From Intestinimonas massiliensis (ex Afouda et al. 2020) (lineage in GTDB: Bacteria > Bacillota > Clostridia > Oscillospirales > Oscillospiraceae): a stretch of 64,000 bases of DNA. How positions within the stretch are numbered: position 1 is the stretch's first letter; each line of letters starts with the position of its first letter. The translations under genes were made by a program, and so were the position numbers. Below the pieces are notes generated by a model, which saw only the letters and a list, made by a program, of their open reading frames with translations, was not told the DNA's origin and searched no databases. Location: the NCBI RefSeq assembly GCF_900626285.1, contig NZ_LR131147.1:2519051-2583050 (forward strand). The letters run 5' to 3'. Shown here one piece after another: positions 34,255 to 42,651 of the stretch.

Positions 34255-35520
34255 TTATCCCGTCTGTTCAAACAGGGACAGCTGCTCCGGTGCCCCCTGG
34301 GCCAGCATGGGCCGCTCCTGGGCTACCAGGTGGCGGAGCACCCCGTCCGGGTTGACCCGCAGCCCCTCCAGCATCTTCCCCGAGCAGGTGAGGAAATACT
34401 GGGCCCGCTTCAGCACCACCCCCAGCTTTTTCAGGCCGGCGAAGGTGAGGGGGCCGCACCGCCGGGCGGTGAGGATCCGCTTGGCCGATACCACCCCAAT
34501 GCCGGGCACCCGCAGCAAGGCTTCGTAATCCGCCCGGTTGACCTCCACCGGGAAGAACTCCATATGCCCCAGAGCCCAGGAGCACTTGGGGTCCACCAGA
34601 GGGTTGAAGTTGGGCTGGTTTTCGTCCAGCAGCTCCTCCGCCCGGAAGTGGTAGAACCGCAGCAGCCAGTCGGCCTGATACAGCCGGTGCTCCCGCAGCA
34701 GGGGGGGCTTGAAATCCTGACGGGCGGGGAGGAGGGAGCTGTCCGATACCGGCATGTAGGCCGAGTAGAACACCCGCTTGAGCTTGTACTTGTCGTACAG
34801 CGCCTGGGTGAGAGTGAGAATGTGCCGGTCGCTCTCCGGGGTGGCCCCGATGATCATCTGGGTGGACTGGCCTGCCGGGGCAAACCGGGGGGCGTGTTTG
34901 TATTTGGCCAGCTCCCCCCTGGACACCTGGATGCTGTCCCGGATCTGGGCCATGGGGGCCAGAATGGCCTTTTTCTGCTTGTCCGGACACAGCTTGTGGA
35001 GGCTGTCCTCGCTGGGCAGCTCGATGTTGACGCTCAGGCGGTCGGCCAGCAGCCCCAGCTGCCGGGTGAGCCCCGGGTCGGCGCCGGGGATGGCCTTGGC
35101 GTGGATGTAGCCGTGAAAGCCGTACTCTTCCCGCAGCAGCCGGAGGGCCTGGATCATGGCCTCGGTGGTGCGGTCGGGGCTGCCCCACACGGCGGAGGAG
35201 AGGAACAGCCCCTCAATGTAGTTGCGCCGGTAAAAGCCGATGGTGAGCTCCGCCAGCTCCCAGGGGGTGAAGGCGGTGCGGGGCAGGTCGTTGGACCGGC
35301 GGTTGACGCAGTACTGGCAGTCGTAGATGCAGCGGTTGGTCATCAGGACCTTTAATAAGGAGATGCACCGGCCGTCGGCGGAGAAGGAGTGACAGCACCC
35401 GGCGGCCATGGTGCTGCCCAGCCCGCCCCGGCCGCCGCCACGATCCACTCCGCTGGAGGTACAGGCGGCGTCGTACTTGGCGGCGTCCGCCAGAATGGTC
35501 AGCTTGTCCAGCAGCTCCAC
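34255..35520 (-). CDS. Putative DNA-repair radical-SAM protein of the TIGR03916 type
   Basis: 421 residues from GTG at 35520 (AAAGGAGGGA upstream). Radical-SAM cluster motif CIYDCQYC (C-x3-C-x2-C) near residue 65, RRSNDLPR after it, AIPGADPGLTRQL near 148, NIELPSEDSLHKL near 173, GATPESDRHIL near 230, and a C-terminal helix-hairpin-helix LLRVPGIGVVSAKRILTARR near 345-364 that suits DNA binding. Known: radical-SAM plus helix-hairpin-helix fits repair of damaged bases, as in spore photoproduct lyase, though this is a different family. Two LexA-like boxes bracket its promoter. Confidence 0.87.
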   Translation of the reverse strand: MELLDKLTILADAAKYDAACTSSGVDRGGGRGGLGSTMAAGCCHSFSADGRCISLLKVLMTNRCIYDCQYCVNRRSNDLPRTAFTPWELAELTIGFYRRNYIEGLFLSSAVWGSPDRTTEAMIQALRLLREEYGFHGYIHAKAIPGADPGLTRQLGLLADRLSVNIELPSEDSLHKLCPDKQKKAILAPMAQIRDSIQVSRGELAKYKHAPRFAPAGQSTQMIIGATPESDRHILTLTQALYDKYKLKRVFYSAYMPVSDSSLLPARQDFKPPLLREHRLYQADWLLRFYHFRAEELLDENQPNFNPLVDPKCSWALGHMEFFPVEVNRADYEALLRVPGIGVVSAKRILTARRCGPLTFAGLKKLGVVLKRAQYFLTCSGKMLEGLRVNPDGVLRHLVAQERPMLAQGAPEQLSLFEQTG

Positions 35521-35537
35521 AGTGCTCCCTCCTTTTT

Positions 35538-35583
35538 CGAACTGTTGTACGAATATTATATATCGAACAAACGTACTGGTCAA
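35538..35583 (-). promoter_or_regulatory. SOS-type promoter with two LexA/DinR-like boxes
   Basis: On the minus strand TTGACC, a 17-bp spacer and TATAAT (35555-35583) form a promoter. CGAACAAACGTACT (35564-35577) lies in its spacer and CGAACTGTTGTACG (35538-35551) at its start point; the Gram-positive LexA consensus is CGAAC-N4-GTTCG, so box 1 has one and box 2 two mismatches. Confidence 0.78.
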
Positions 35584-35601
35584 GAGGGGAACGCTGGAAA
35601 A

Positions 35602-35642
35602 CAAAAGTCCCCGGAACGGGAAAAGACCCGTTCCGGGGACTT
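35602..35642. terminator. Terminator of ttcA
   Basis: AAAAGTCCCCGGAACGGG pairs with CCCGTTCCGGGGACTTT; it serves minus-strand ttcA and insulates the SOS promoter. Confidence 0.9.
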
Positions 35643-35645
35643 TGC

Positions 35646-36404
35646 TCAGGGCTCCTCCGGCGGGGGCACCCGGCGGTGCTCCACCGGGCCCCAGGCGGGG
35701 AGGGGCAGGCCCTGCATGGCGCCGAATACCCGGCTTTTCAGGCCGGGATACTGCTTGTCCAGGGTTTTGATGAGCTCCTTGACCTCCTGCCGCTTGGTGT
35801 AGCCGTCGGCGGGGCAGGGGTTGAACACCACCGGCAGGTGGTTGCGCTCGGCGGCGTTGCGGATGAGCCCCTCCCCGCAGTAGAGCAGGGGACGGATCTG
35901 GCTGATGCCCATCCGGTCCAGCCAGGTCACCGGCTGGAAGCAGCTCAGCCGCCCCTCGTAGAACAGGGAGAGAAAGAAGGTCTCCACCGCGTCGTCGAAG
36001 TGGTGGCCCAGGGCGATCTTGTTGATGCCGTGCTCCTTGATGGCGTTGTGGAGGGCCCCCCGGCGCATCTTGGCGCACATGGAGCAGGGGTTCTTCTCCT
36101 TTCGCAGGTCGAAGATGATGTGGTGGATCTCAGAAGGGAGGAGGGTGAAGGGCACGTCGATCTCCTTGCAGTACTCCGCCACAGGGGCAAAGTCCATCCC
36201 CACGCCCCCATCCACATGGCCCATGTCCAGGGTATAGGCCTCCACGGTGAAAGGCTTGGGGTAGAACTCCCGCAGGCGGGCCAGGGCGGTGAGGAGCACC
36301 AGGGAATCCTTCCCGCCGGATACCCCCACCGCCACCCGGTCACCGGCCTGGATCATATCGTAGTCCTCCACGCAGCGGCGGACATAGCTCAGGATCTTGT
36401 TCAT
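35646..36404 (-). CDS. ttcA: tRNA 2-thiocytidine biosynthesis protein TtcA
   Basis: About 252 residues from ATG at 36404 with GAGG upstream. PP-loop VAVGVSGGKDSLVLL near residue 27, LDMGHVDGG, the iron-sulphur/thiolation Cys pair NPCSMCAKMRRGAL near 107, and GHHFDDAVETFFLSLFYEG near 133; a further Cys in FNPCPADGYTKR. TtcA uses ATP and a [4Fe-4S] cluster to thiolate cytidine 32 of some tRNAs. Length is slightly short of the E. coli protein; the C-terminal tail is proline-rich (PPPEEP). Confidence 0.9.
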   Translation of the reverse strand: MNKILSYVRRCVEDYDMIQAGDRVAVGVSGGKDSLVLLTALARLREFYPKPFTVEAYTLDMGHVDGGVGMDFAPVAEYCKEIDVPFTLLPSEIHHIIFDLRKEKNPCSMCAKMRRGALHNAIKEHGINKIALGHHFDDAVETFFLSLFYEGRLSCFQPVTWLDRMGISQIRPLLYCGEGLIRNAAERNHLPVVFNPCPADGYTKRQEVKELIKTLDKQYPGLKSRVFGAMQGLPLPAWGPVEHRRVPPPEEP

Positions 36405-36515
36405 AAGCACCTCGAAAAAATTGAAAATTGAAATGGAGAAAACGAGAGATCAGAAGAGTATGAGCGAGAAAACAAGAGGAAAGCAAATTATAATTTAAAA
36501 AAATCAGAAAACGTG

Positions 36516-36544
36516 TTGACACTTTGGAACTACGGTATTATAAT
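36516..36544 (+). promoter_or_regulatory. rplM-rpsI promoter
   Basis: TTGACA (36516-36521), a 17-bp spacer and TATAAT (36539-36544), full consensus. The roughly 80-nt leader contains a small hairpin CCAATCGTAAAGATTGG at 36555-36571, perhaps a ribosomal-protein (L13-type) leader, not resolved. Confidence 0.85.
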
Positions 36545-36627
36545 ACAAAACGCTCCAATCGTAAAGATTGGGGCCTGTATTCTGTTTAGACATATTTTTT
36601 AGATATCAACAAATTGGAGGTTTCACC

Positions 36628-37059
36628 ATGTCCACTTTTATGGCCAACAAGGGGAACATCGTCCGCAAGTGGTATATCCTCGATGCGGCTGGTAAGCCCC
36701 TGGGCAAGACTGCCGCCGCCGCCGCCACTCTGCTGCGGGGCAAGCACAAGCCTGAGTACACGCCCCACGCCGACTGCGGCGACTACGTCGTGATCGTCAA
36801 CGCTGAGAAGGCCGTTCTGACCGGCAAGAAGCTGGAGCAGAAGTATTACCGCACCCACTCCGGCTGGGTGGGCGGCCTGAAGGAAACTCCCTACCGCCTG
36901 CTGATGCAGCAGAAGCCCGAGCTGGCCATGCGTGTGGCCGTCCGCGGCATGATGCCCCGCAACATCATCACCAAGGATTCTCTGTCCCGCCTGCACATCT
37001 ACCGCGGCGCTGAGCATCCTCACACCGCCCAGAAGCCCGAAGCCTGGGCCGCGAACTAA
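36628..37059 (+). CDS. rplM: Ribosomal protein L13
   Basis: 143 residues; ATG at 36628 with TTGGAGG upstream. Characteristic segments: KWYILDAAGKPLGKTAAAAATLLRGKHK, DYVVIVNAEKAVLTGKKLEQK, YRTHSGWVGGLKE, VRGMMPRNIITKDSLSRLHIYRG and the ending HPHTAQKPE. Full length for bacterial uL13. It assembles early into the large subunit. Co-transcribed with rpsI, as usual in Firmicutes. Confidence 0.97.
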   Translation: MSTFMANKGNIVRKWYILDAAGKPLGKTAAAAATLLRGKHKPEYTPHADCGDYVVIVNAEKAVLTGKKLEQKYYRTHSGWVGGLKETPYRLLMQQKPELAMRVAVRGMMPRNIITKDSLSRLHIYRGAEHPHTAQKPEAWAAN

Positions 37060-37076
37060 GCAGGAGGTACAAGAGA

Positions 37077-37481
37077 ATGTATAAGAGCAAGAAGCCTTAT
37101 CTGTATGGCACCGGCCGCCGCAAGTCCTCCGTGGCCCGTGTGCATCTGTTCCCCAATGGTACCGGCGCTATCACCATCAACGGCCGGGACATCGACGACT
37201 ACTTCGGCCTGGAGACCCTGAAGCTGATCGTGCGTCAGCCTCTGGCTACCACCGACACCCTGGGCAAGGTGGACATTGAGGCCACCGTGACCGGCGGCGG
37301 CGTGACCGGCCAGGCCGGCGCCATCCGTCACGGCATCGCCCGTGCCCTGCTGCAGGTCAACCCCGAGTACCGTGCCGCCCTGAAGGCTGCCGGCTTCCTG
37401 ACCCGCGATCCTCGTATGAAGGAGCGCAAGAAGTACGGCCTGAAAGCCGCGCGGCGTGCTCCCCAGTTCTCCAAGCGCTAA
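37077..37481 (+). CDS. rpsI: Ribosomal protein S9
   Basis: 134 residues; CAGGAGG before ATG, 17 bp after rplM. YGTGRRKSSVARVHLFPNGTG, YFGLETLKLIVRQPL, GGGVTGQAGAIRHGIARALL and the C-terminal basic tail ending FSKR, which reaches toward the P-site tRNA, are all present. Full length for uS9. Confidence 0.97.
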   Translation: MYKSKKPYLYGTGRRKSSVARVHLFPNGTGAITINGRDIDDYFGLETLKLIVRQPLATTDTLGKVDIEATVTGGGVTGQAGAIRHGIARALLQVNPEYRAALKAAGFLTRDPRMKERKKYGLKAARRAPQFSKR

Positions 37482-37498
37482 AATGTTTCAAATCTTCC

Positions 37499-37527
37499 CG
37501 GAAAACTTCGGTTTTCCGGGATTTTTT
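37499..37527 (+). terminator. rplM-rpsI terminator
   Basis: CCCGGAAAAC-TTCG-GTTTTCCGGG stem with an extra-stable tetraloop and TTTTTTT tail. Confidence 0.95.
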
Positions 37528-38043
37528 TATGTAATTGTTCTAAACTTGTTTTTTGTCATTCGCATTCCGTCGTTGCAATACGGTACTACATATAGTCTGT
37601 TAGACTAATTTTAGACACAATATATAGGGTTATTTAGAGGTTACAAAACTTAATTTCCTCGTTTGAGGTTACAAAAGAGGTTACAGGAATATCCTTAAAA
37701 TGGTATTAAATTTCCGTTTTGATATACATTACTGCGAATAATCTTGCTTTGCTGGATCTCTTGTCCGTGATGGAGTAACTTGCTTGACTGTGTTCTGCAA
37801 GAAACTAACGTGGTGCAAAAGTTTTATATCAATATAACAAAATGGAAAGGGAGTAAGAGATACCTCCCGGACACCGCCATATCCTGAAAAAAGGCAACTT
37901 TAATACATCCCCGTATTCTCATTTTTCAAAAAGAAAACGGCGGCCTTGATTTCTCAAAACCGCCGTCAGGTTACTGTATTATGTCTGGGCACACAGATGA
38001 CCGGCCGCCGAAACAACGGTTTTTTATTATCCCGTGTTTCGCT
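37528..38043. other. AT-rich gene-free spacer between the ribosomal operon and the BlaR gene
   Basis: No gene seen. GAGGTTACA occurs three times within 45 bp (about 37637-37685), twice followed by AAA. A GACGGCGG/CCGCCGTT stem at 37936-37967 with flanking A/T runs is probably the terminator of the minus-strand BlaR gene. Base composition drops sharply relative to the ribosomal genes, as at the edge of an acquired segment. Confidence 0.6.
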
Positions 38044-39498
38044 TTATCGCGCGATCATATGACTATATTCTTGCGTTCTTGATGCACTCTCGTTTGTAAT
38101 GCAGATTAAATAATCACCATCTTCTGGAATTGTAAAGGAAATGGGTGTCACCTCATTGCTCTCAACTACCTGAGATGAAATTACCTCTGTTTTATCAGCA
38201 GTAACCAAGCTAACTTGAACTGGAATGTCCGCATAAACACACTGAATGGAAAACTCAATTACAGTATCAGCTTCATAGAAGGTATTGTTTGCTCCTGTAC
38301 CGAAATTGTAGTAGATAGACGACTTGGCGGCAATCGAGGTTTTTGTGCCTTGTGTGGGGAAATTAGCAATCCCATCTTGTTCCGCAGTTGCATCATTGCC
38401 GGAATTGTTGCTTTCCTGGTCTACCTCGGCAAACGGACTTTGATCTACTTTTTGAACAGCGACCGTTCCATCACTCTTTACATTATCATCGGTAGCAGAC
38501 AACTGGCCGAACAATTTCTCCTTAGAAGTGTCGGCAGTAGCATCGGAATTTGTTGCGGCAAATGCCGTTGTTGCACCAGCAATCAAGGCAAGTGCCAAAG
38601 TACACGCCAAAATAGATGTCTTTTTGAATTTCATAATTGCTTCAATCCTTTCTGAAATTGCATTTTTGCCAAAATGGCTGTATAAAGCGGACATACCGCT
38701 TCTCTTTTCCTCCATTTTAATTAACATCAGCGCATAGGAGGAACGATTTTTTTCACCCATCATTCGGATAACCCAGGCATCACACGACAACTCTATATCC
38801 CGGTTGGCGAGAACATACATGACCCAAACCAACGGATTAAACCAATGGATGCAGAGTACAGCAGCAAAGAGAATTTTTGTGATTGCGTCAAAGCGCCGAA
38901 TGTGGACATATTCATGGGTCAGCACATACTTCAATGCAACCTGGTCATTCCGATCAAGTTTTTTGGGCAAGAGGATCACCGGATGCAGGATGCCATAGGT
39001 CAGCGGAGAGGAAATCAAATCGGAGCTCCGCACCGCAAGGGGTCTGGAAATTTGGTGTGCGGTCAACCAATTTTGGATATACGGCGTGTTGTCGGGGATA
39101 GACATTCTGAACTTCCGCATACTCCGATAATAGGATATGGAAAAGTAGATTGCCAACAGCAGCACGCCAACCAACCAGAGTATCTCAAAGGTAGAAATGT
39201 GTTCTGTTGCAGGACTTGGAACAGCCGTACCTATATCATAAGACGGCGGACTATCCCCCGGTAAAGTAGAAGCGATATTTCCAGAGGGTAATTCTTGAAC
39301 CACATCTGAAAAAACATCAAGGCCGATATGGATGTTGAAAGGCAGCGGGATGGAGAATGGCAGGAGCAAGCGTAGAGCCGCGATCATCCACAACGCTAAA
39401 AAAGTTGTTTTAGGCAAACGCTGGATCGCCAATGCGCGGATAACCACAATGAGTAAGATCAGCACACCTCCGGCCACACTCATTTGAAATAGGCTCAT
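38044..39498 (-). CDS. BlaR1/MecR1-family membrane metallopeptidase (M56)
   Basis: 484 residues. Several N-terminal membrane helices (GGVLILLIVVIRALAI, FEILWLVGVLLLAIYFSISYY), the cytosolic gluzincin motif LTHEYVHIRRFD near residue 190 (HExxH), WFNPLVWVMYVLANRDIELSCD near 220, another helix near 300 (ACTLALALIAGATTAFA) and an extracellular tail of about 165 residues. The tail lacks the penicillin-binding SxxK domain of true BlaR1; instead it ends in a beta-rich domain (YYNFGTGANNTFYEADTVIEFS). Known: such proteins sense a signal and trigger cleavage of a BlaI repressor. The ligand here is unknown. It follows the repressor gene by 10 bp. Confidence 0.85.
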   Translation of the reverse strand: MSLFQMSVAGGVLILLIVVIRALAIQRLPKTTFLALWMIAALRLLLPFSIPLPFNIHIGLDVFSDVVQELPSGNIASTLPGDSPPSYDIGTAVPSPATEHISTFEILWLVGVLLLAIYFSISYYRSMRKFRMSIPDNTPYIQNWLTAHQISRPLAVRSSDLISSPLTYGILHPVILLPKKLDRNDQVALKYVLTHEYVHIRRFDAITKILFAAVLCIHWFNPLVWVMYVLANRDIELSCDAWVIRMMGEKNRSSYALMLIKMEEKRSGMSALYSHFGKNAISERIEAIMKFKKTSILACTLALALIAGATTAFAATNSDATADTSKEKLFGQLSATDDNVKSDGTVAVQKVDQSPFAEVDQESNNSGNDATAEQDGIANFPTQGTKTSIAAKSSIYYNFGTGANNTFYEADTVIEFSIQCVYADIPVQVSLVTADKTEVISSQVVESNEVTPISFTIPEDGDYLICITNESASRTQEYSHMIAR

Positions 39499-39508
39499 GT
39501 GTTACCTC

Positions 39509-39868
39509 CTATTCCAATTCAGCCACCATCCGGCGCAGATTTTCAATTTGCTCCCTGGATAACTTTTGATTGTCCAGCAAGGCGGCAAACAGCTTGTCGG
39601 GGGAGCCGTCAAACAACTTGCCGATCAGCTCCTCTGCCTCCGCTTCTTGCACAACCTCTTTTGTAATCAGCGCATGGCACATGAAGTTTGGTTCGCTACG
39701 CTCAATGGCACCTTTCGCGATGCACTTTTTAATCACGGTGTAGGTGGTGTTCATGTTCCAGCCGATTTCCTCTTTGAGGATATCAGAAATTTGCTTTGCG
39801 GTCTTGTCACCTTCTTTCCATAGCACATCCATGACTTTTAGCTCGGAATCAAAGAGCTTAATTGCCAT
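39509..39868 (-). CDS. BlaI/MecI/CopY-family repressor
   Basis: 119 residues. Winged helix LFDSELKVMDVLWKEGDKTAKQISDIL, then WNMNTTYTVIKKCIAKGAIERSE, and a C-terminal dimer helix (LSREQIENLRRMVAELE) fit the penicillinase-repressor family; length is standard. It precedes the BlaR-like gene. Three ACTAT-N4-ATAGT dyads cover its own promoter, so autorepression relieved by the membrane peptidase is expected. No beta-lactamase gene is nearby. Confidence 0.9.
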   Translation of the reverse strand: MAIKLFDSELKVMDVLWKEGDKTAKQISDILKEEIGWNMNTTYTVIKKCIAKGAIERSEPNFMCHALITKEVVQEAEAEELIGKLFDGSPDKLFAALLDNQKLSREQIENLRRMVAELE

Positions 39869-39889
39869 ATCATCAAATCCTTTCTTCGA

Positions 39890-39957
39890 ACTATTGCAAT
39901 AGTTTACGCTATAATACTATCACAATAGTTTCACGCTGTCAACACTATTCCGATAGT
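39890..39957 (-). promoter_or_regulatory. Promoter with three BlaI-type operator dyads
   Basis: ACTATTGCAATAGT (39890-39903), ACTATCACAATAGT (39916-39929) and ACTATTCCGATAGT (39944-39957) are spaced 26 and 28 bp centre to centre. The minus-strand promoter is TTGACA (39937-39942), 17 bp, TAGTAT (39914-39919), so the middle dyad overlaps the -10 and spacer and the outer two flank the promoter. Confidence 0.88.
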
Positions 39958-40028
39958 ATGAATGAGAACATTTTGTAAACATGAGATTATCCAGTCGATA
40001 GTACCTTTGGAAATGGTTGTTGTGATTA

Positions 40029-40226
40029 TTATTTGGATTTTGTTATTGCCCTGGGTGGCTTTTCAATCCGCTGGAGATACTTCTCAATGTGAGCCTGCGA
40101 AAACTGTACCTTCCCTCCAGGGTATGGCTGGTAATAGCCAATCAGTCTATTGGCGCGGAGCATATCCAGTTTCCGTACTGTGATTCCCAACATGGCAGCG
40201 GCCTGACTGCGCGAGTAGAGTTCCAA
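40029..40226 (-). CDS. Helix-turn-helix (MerR/excisionase-like) protein
   Basis: 65 residues from TTG at 40226 with AGGAGG eight bases upstream; an upstream ATG in frame would begin before the ribosome site. YSRSQAAAMLGITVRKLDMLRANRLIGYYQPYPGGKVQFSQAHIEKYLQRIE is a one-domain winged helix of the HTH_17 type. Probably the element's recombination directionality factor or a regulator. Confidence 0.7.
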   Translation of the reverse strand: MELYSRSQAAAMLGITVRKLDMLRANRLIGYYQPYPGGKVQFSQAHIEKYLQRIEKPPRAITKSK

Positions 40227-40354
40227 GAGAAACACCTCCTGACTGAGCATAAAATATCCCTTTATATAAATGGAGAAAAAGTGAACCGAACCTTGCCCCT
40301 TTCTTCGGCCTTTTCATTGTAATTCTGGTGCTCACCTATACTTTGGCCCAAAAT

Positions 40355-40391
40355 GAAAGACGCCTATGCTCAGCACAGGCGTCTTTGTCTT
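40355..40391. terminator. Bidirectional terminator
   Basis: AAAGACGCCT(ATG/GTG)CT...AGGCGTCTTT stem with T-runs on both strands, between the HTH gene at 40226 and the gene at 40448. Confidence 0.8.
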
Positions 40392-40447
40392 TTACAATAA
40401 TGCTTGGGCAATTGGTCAGATTATTGGAATTGCCTCTGTACAATTTT

Positions 40448-40687
40448 CTATTGCTCGGGTGTATTGGCATCCACTGAAAGAGTAAAGCTCTTCTTTCCGG
40501 CAAAGCGTTCACGCAGCAACGCAACCTGCCGTTCCAGCTCCTCCACAATACGCGTAACCTCTTCTTCAGTATAGTCATACGACACCTTGGAAGCGCAGTT
40601 TCCCAACTTCTCAAAATCGTTGATCAGGACATCCATACGCCGCTCAACAATGCGGATAAAACGTTCATGTTTTTTCTCGTTCATCAT
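40448..40687 (-). CDS. Small unknown helical protein
   Basis: 79 residues; ATG at 40687 (GGAGG five bases upstream; a second ATG follows immediately). Helical: NEKKHERFIRIVERRMDVLINDFEKLG, then YTEEEVTRIVEELERQVALLRERFAG. Similar small proteins accompany phage and element replication modules. It overlaps the preceding gene by 23 bp. Last gene of the minus-strand operon 49086-40448. Confidence 0.7.
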   Translation of the reverse strand: MMNEKKHERFIRIVERRMDVLINDFEKLGNCASKVSYDYTEEEVTRIVEELERQVALLRERFAGKKSFTLSVDANTPEQ

Positions 40688-41270
40688 CGTTTCCTCCGTC
40701 TTTTTCCTGCTTGCCATCAGGCTGCTCAGCCGCTGGAACTGCAAAACCTTTTGATGTAAGGAATTCTCTGCACATAGCCTCAGCTGCCTGGATCAAATCT
40801 TCATTCCATGGAAAGTCCTTTTCGTCTTTTGCTAAGAGTATTCGGAGGCTATGATAAATTGCTGCCCTTGTCACTTTCAGATGCTCAAGCCTGACACAAC
40901 CGGCATAGTCCAAAGCGTCCTCGTCCGAGTGATCCTCGCGCAGTTCGCTTGGGATAAATGGCCAGAACAGCCACAGAGCATCGTTTACCTGATACTTACC
41001 ATCGGAAAAATAGGCTCTCCAGTCATCGTTGTGATTTTCACCTTCGACAGACAGTTCAAAAAAAGTGTCAGGGAAGTCTTTGGAGAGCTGAATCATATCA
41101 CTCTGGCAGCTATACCATGTATCGTCCTCATTCAGCCAAACCCCAGCCCCGTCTTCCATGCACTCACACATGATGTACGGAACATACTGTTTCAGTTCAT
41201 CGCTGATTCTCTGATAGAGATCTTCCGTCATCGGTTTTGCCGTCAGCAAGAAGTTGCTTCTGTATCCCAT
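40665..41270 (-). CDS. Unknown element protein
   Basis: 201 residues from ATG at 41270 with GAGGAGGG upstream (the longer frame starts inside the previous small gene). MGYRSNFLLTAKP at the start, an acidic aromatic centre (WLNEDDTWYSCQSDMIQLSKDFPDTFFELSVEGENHNDDWRAYFSDG) and a Lys/Glu-rich tail ending DDEREKT. I do not recognise the family. The centre resembles acidic DNA-mimic-like proteins in composition, but this is only an impression. Confidence 0.65.
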   Translation of the reverse strand: MGYRSNFLLTAKPMTEDLYQRISDELKQYVPYIMCECMEDGAGVWLNEDDTWYSCQSDMIQLSKDFPDTFFELSVEGENHNDDWRAYFSDGKYQVNDALWLFWPFIPSELREDHSDEDALDYAGCVRLEHLKVTRAAIYHSLRILLAKDEKDFPWNEDLIQAAEAMCREFLTSKGFAVPAAEQPDGKQEKDGGNDDEREKT

Positions 41271-41271
41271 A

Positions 41272-41424
41272 TCACATTCCCTCCTCAGGGCATTCCAGGA
41301 TAAACAGCGGGACAATATCCGAATCGAAATTGCCCTCTTTGGGATCAGCAATGCCGTAGAATTTCAGGACACGCTGCTGTGTCTCCTCATTCAAATCAGA
41401 AAAAAAGATTTTCAACTCTTCCAT
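41272..41424 (-). CDS. 50-residue unknown protein
   Basis: ATG at 41424 behind GGAGG; reads MEELKIFFSDLNEETQQRVL, then KFYGIADPKEGNFDSDIVPL, ending ECPEEGM. The stop sits two bases from the next start, in tight operon spacing, and its last codons contain the ribosome site of the next gene, so translational coupling is likely. Acidic, no known motif. Confidence 0.72.
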   Translation of the reverse strand: MEELKIFFSDLNEETQQRVLKFYGIADPKEGNFDSDIVPLFILECPEEGM

Positions 41425-41453
41425 TGTTAAATTCCTCCACTCATACGGTAAGA

Positions 41454-41491
41454 AAGGGGGCTGCGTATGTCTCCATACACAGTCCCCTTTG
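41454..41491. terminator. Hairpin after the primase-like gene
   Basis: AAGGGG(G)CTG/CAG(T)CCCCTTT imperfect stem with T-run TTTGC, located directly after the stop at 41493. It could separate the primase from the downstream small genes. Confidence 0.65.
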
Positions 41492-41492
41492 C

Positions 41493-42620
41493 TTATAACC
41501 TTCCAAAAATCGAATCTGTGATCCGCCGGCGCTCAATAAAGGAGAGCAGCAGATCATCAATGCCCTTATAGTTCGAGCTCCAGCGTTTTGGGATAACCTC
41601 GAATCCATTTTCGCATCCGACCTGGATCACTCGATCACGAGCTTTACGAACATTTTCATTCACATGGAGATCCATATCGAAGGCAACTTTGATGGTATTG
41701 ATCCCAAAGCGCTTCAATTCCTCAAGCATTCGCACATACTGATTGATATTTGAGACACCGGTTAACCCAACGAATGCACAGGGATGGCCCAGAACTGTGG
41801 AAAAGTATCGAGCAATGTCGGCCTTCATCACGCCCTCCGTCAGATAGACGGCATCTTCCTCACCGGTTACACCAGCAAAATGTGGACAGCACGAAGCCGT
41901 TGCCCCATAATACTTGTCCACACTGGTCAGTGTGTTGAACTTGGAATGAGTATCCTTGTCCAACCTGATTTGGATAGCCTCAATCTGACCTTCGCAGTTC
42001 CTGTCCGGAACCATAATACCGGTGGCTCGAATATCCAGTTTCCACTGTCCGGTCTCTTCATCCACATAGAAACCAGGCACACCTTTCAAGTCACATCCAC
42101 GCTCCAGCAACTCCGTCACGATTTTAGCAGATCTGACAGCCGGCGTAGTTTTATAACCAAGCCGTATGATTTCGCTGCCAGAGAGCCCTCGTCCCAAAAG
42201 GGCTTCCCGGTGAGCAGTGCCCAGGGAAAGCATGGAGAGCAAGTTGCTGTAGGTATTGTCCCGGGCTTCAACGGAGGCCAGTTCAAGGGCCGGTTTACTC
42301 TGCTTTACCTTCGTCTGGGCCTTGCGGACTGGATGCTCCGGCGCCTTTTCTCCCGACTGGAAAATCCGGCACAGTTCCTCATACGCTGTGTTTATTGAGA
42401 TGTTATTCACTTCAGCGTAGAGGTGCAGTACACCGCCGCCCGTTCCACAGCGATTGCAGCGAAACACATTTTTGCTCAGATTGATATTGAGGTGCGCCTT
42501 CCGGTCATCACAGAACGGACATCTGCAATGCAGTTGTGTCCCGGAACTGCGAACAACGGGAATGCTGAGCAAGTCTACCACATCTTCAATATTGCATGGC
42601 AGATGATTGGAAACACCCAT
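41493..42620 (-). CDS. CHC2 zinc-finger primase-like protein with Toprim-type domain
   Basis: 375 residues. N-terminal zinc finger CRCPFCDDRKAHLNINLSKNVFRCNRCGTGG (CxxC ... CxxC, residues about 33-63), a helical linker, then a Toprim-like region: GIMVPDRNCEGQIEAIQIR, VYLTEGVMKADIA (catalytic-type Glu) and IKVAFDMDLHVNENV (DxD). This is the architecture of plasmid and phage DnaG-type primases lacking the helicase-binding end. Part of the replication/recombination cassette 49086-41493. Confidence 0.85.
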   Translation of the reverse strand: MGVSNHLPCNIEDVVDLLSIPVVRSSGTQLHCRCPFCDDRKAHLNINLSKNVFRCNRCGTGGGVLHLYAEVNNISINTAYEELCRIFQSGEKAPEHPVRKAQTKVKQSKPALELASVEARDNTYSNLLSMLSLGTAHREALLGRGLSGSEIIRLGYKTTPAVRSAKIVTELLERGCDLKGVPGFYVDEETGQWKLDIRATGIMVPDRNCEGQIEAIQIRLDKDTHSKFNTLTSVDKYYGATASCCPHFAGVTGEEDAVYLTEGVMKADIARYFSTVLGHPCAFVGLTGVSNINQYVRMLEELKRFGINTIKVAFDMDLHVNENVRKARDRVIQVGCENGFEVIPKRWSSNYKGIDDLLLSFIERRRITDSIFGRL

Positions 42621-42651
42621 ATAGCATCACCTCTTCTCACGGGCTGCATCC

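Noticed and set aside
34255..36078. 607-codon version of the radical-SAM gene
   Set aside because: It overlaps ttcA and its terminator; GTG at 35520 has AAAGGAGG and lies right after the LexA-type promoter.
37630..37690. GAGGTTACA triple as an attachment site
   Set aside because: Short, AT-rich and without a matching copy elsewhere in the window; noted only as a local repeat.
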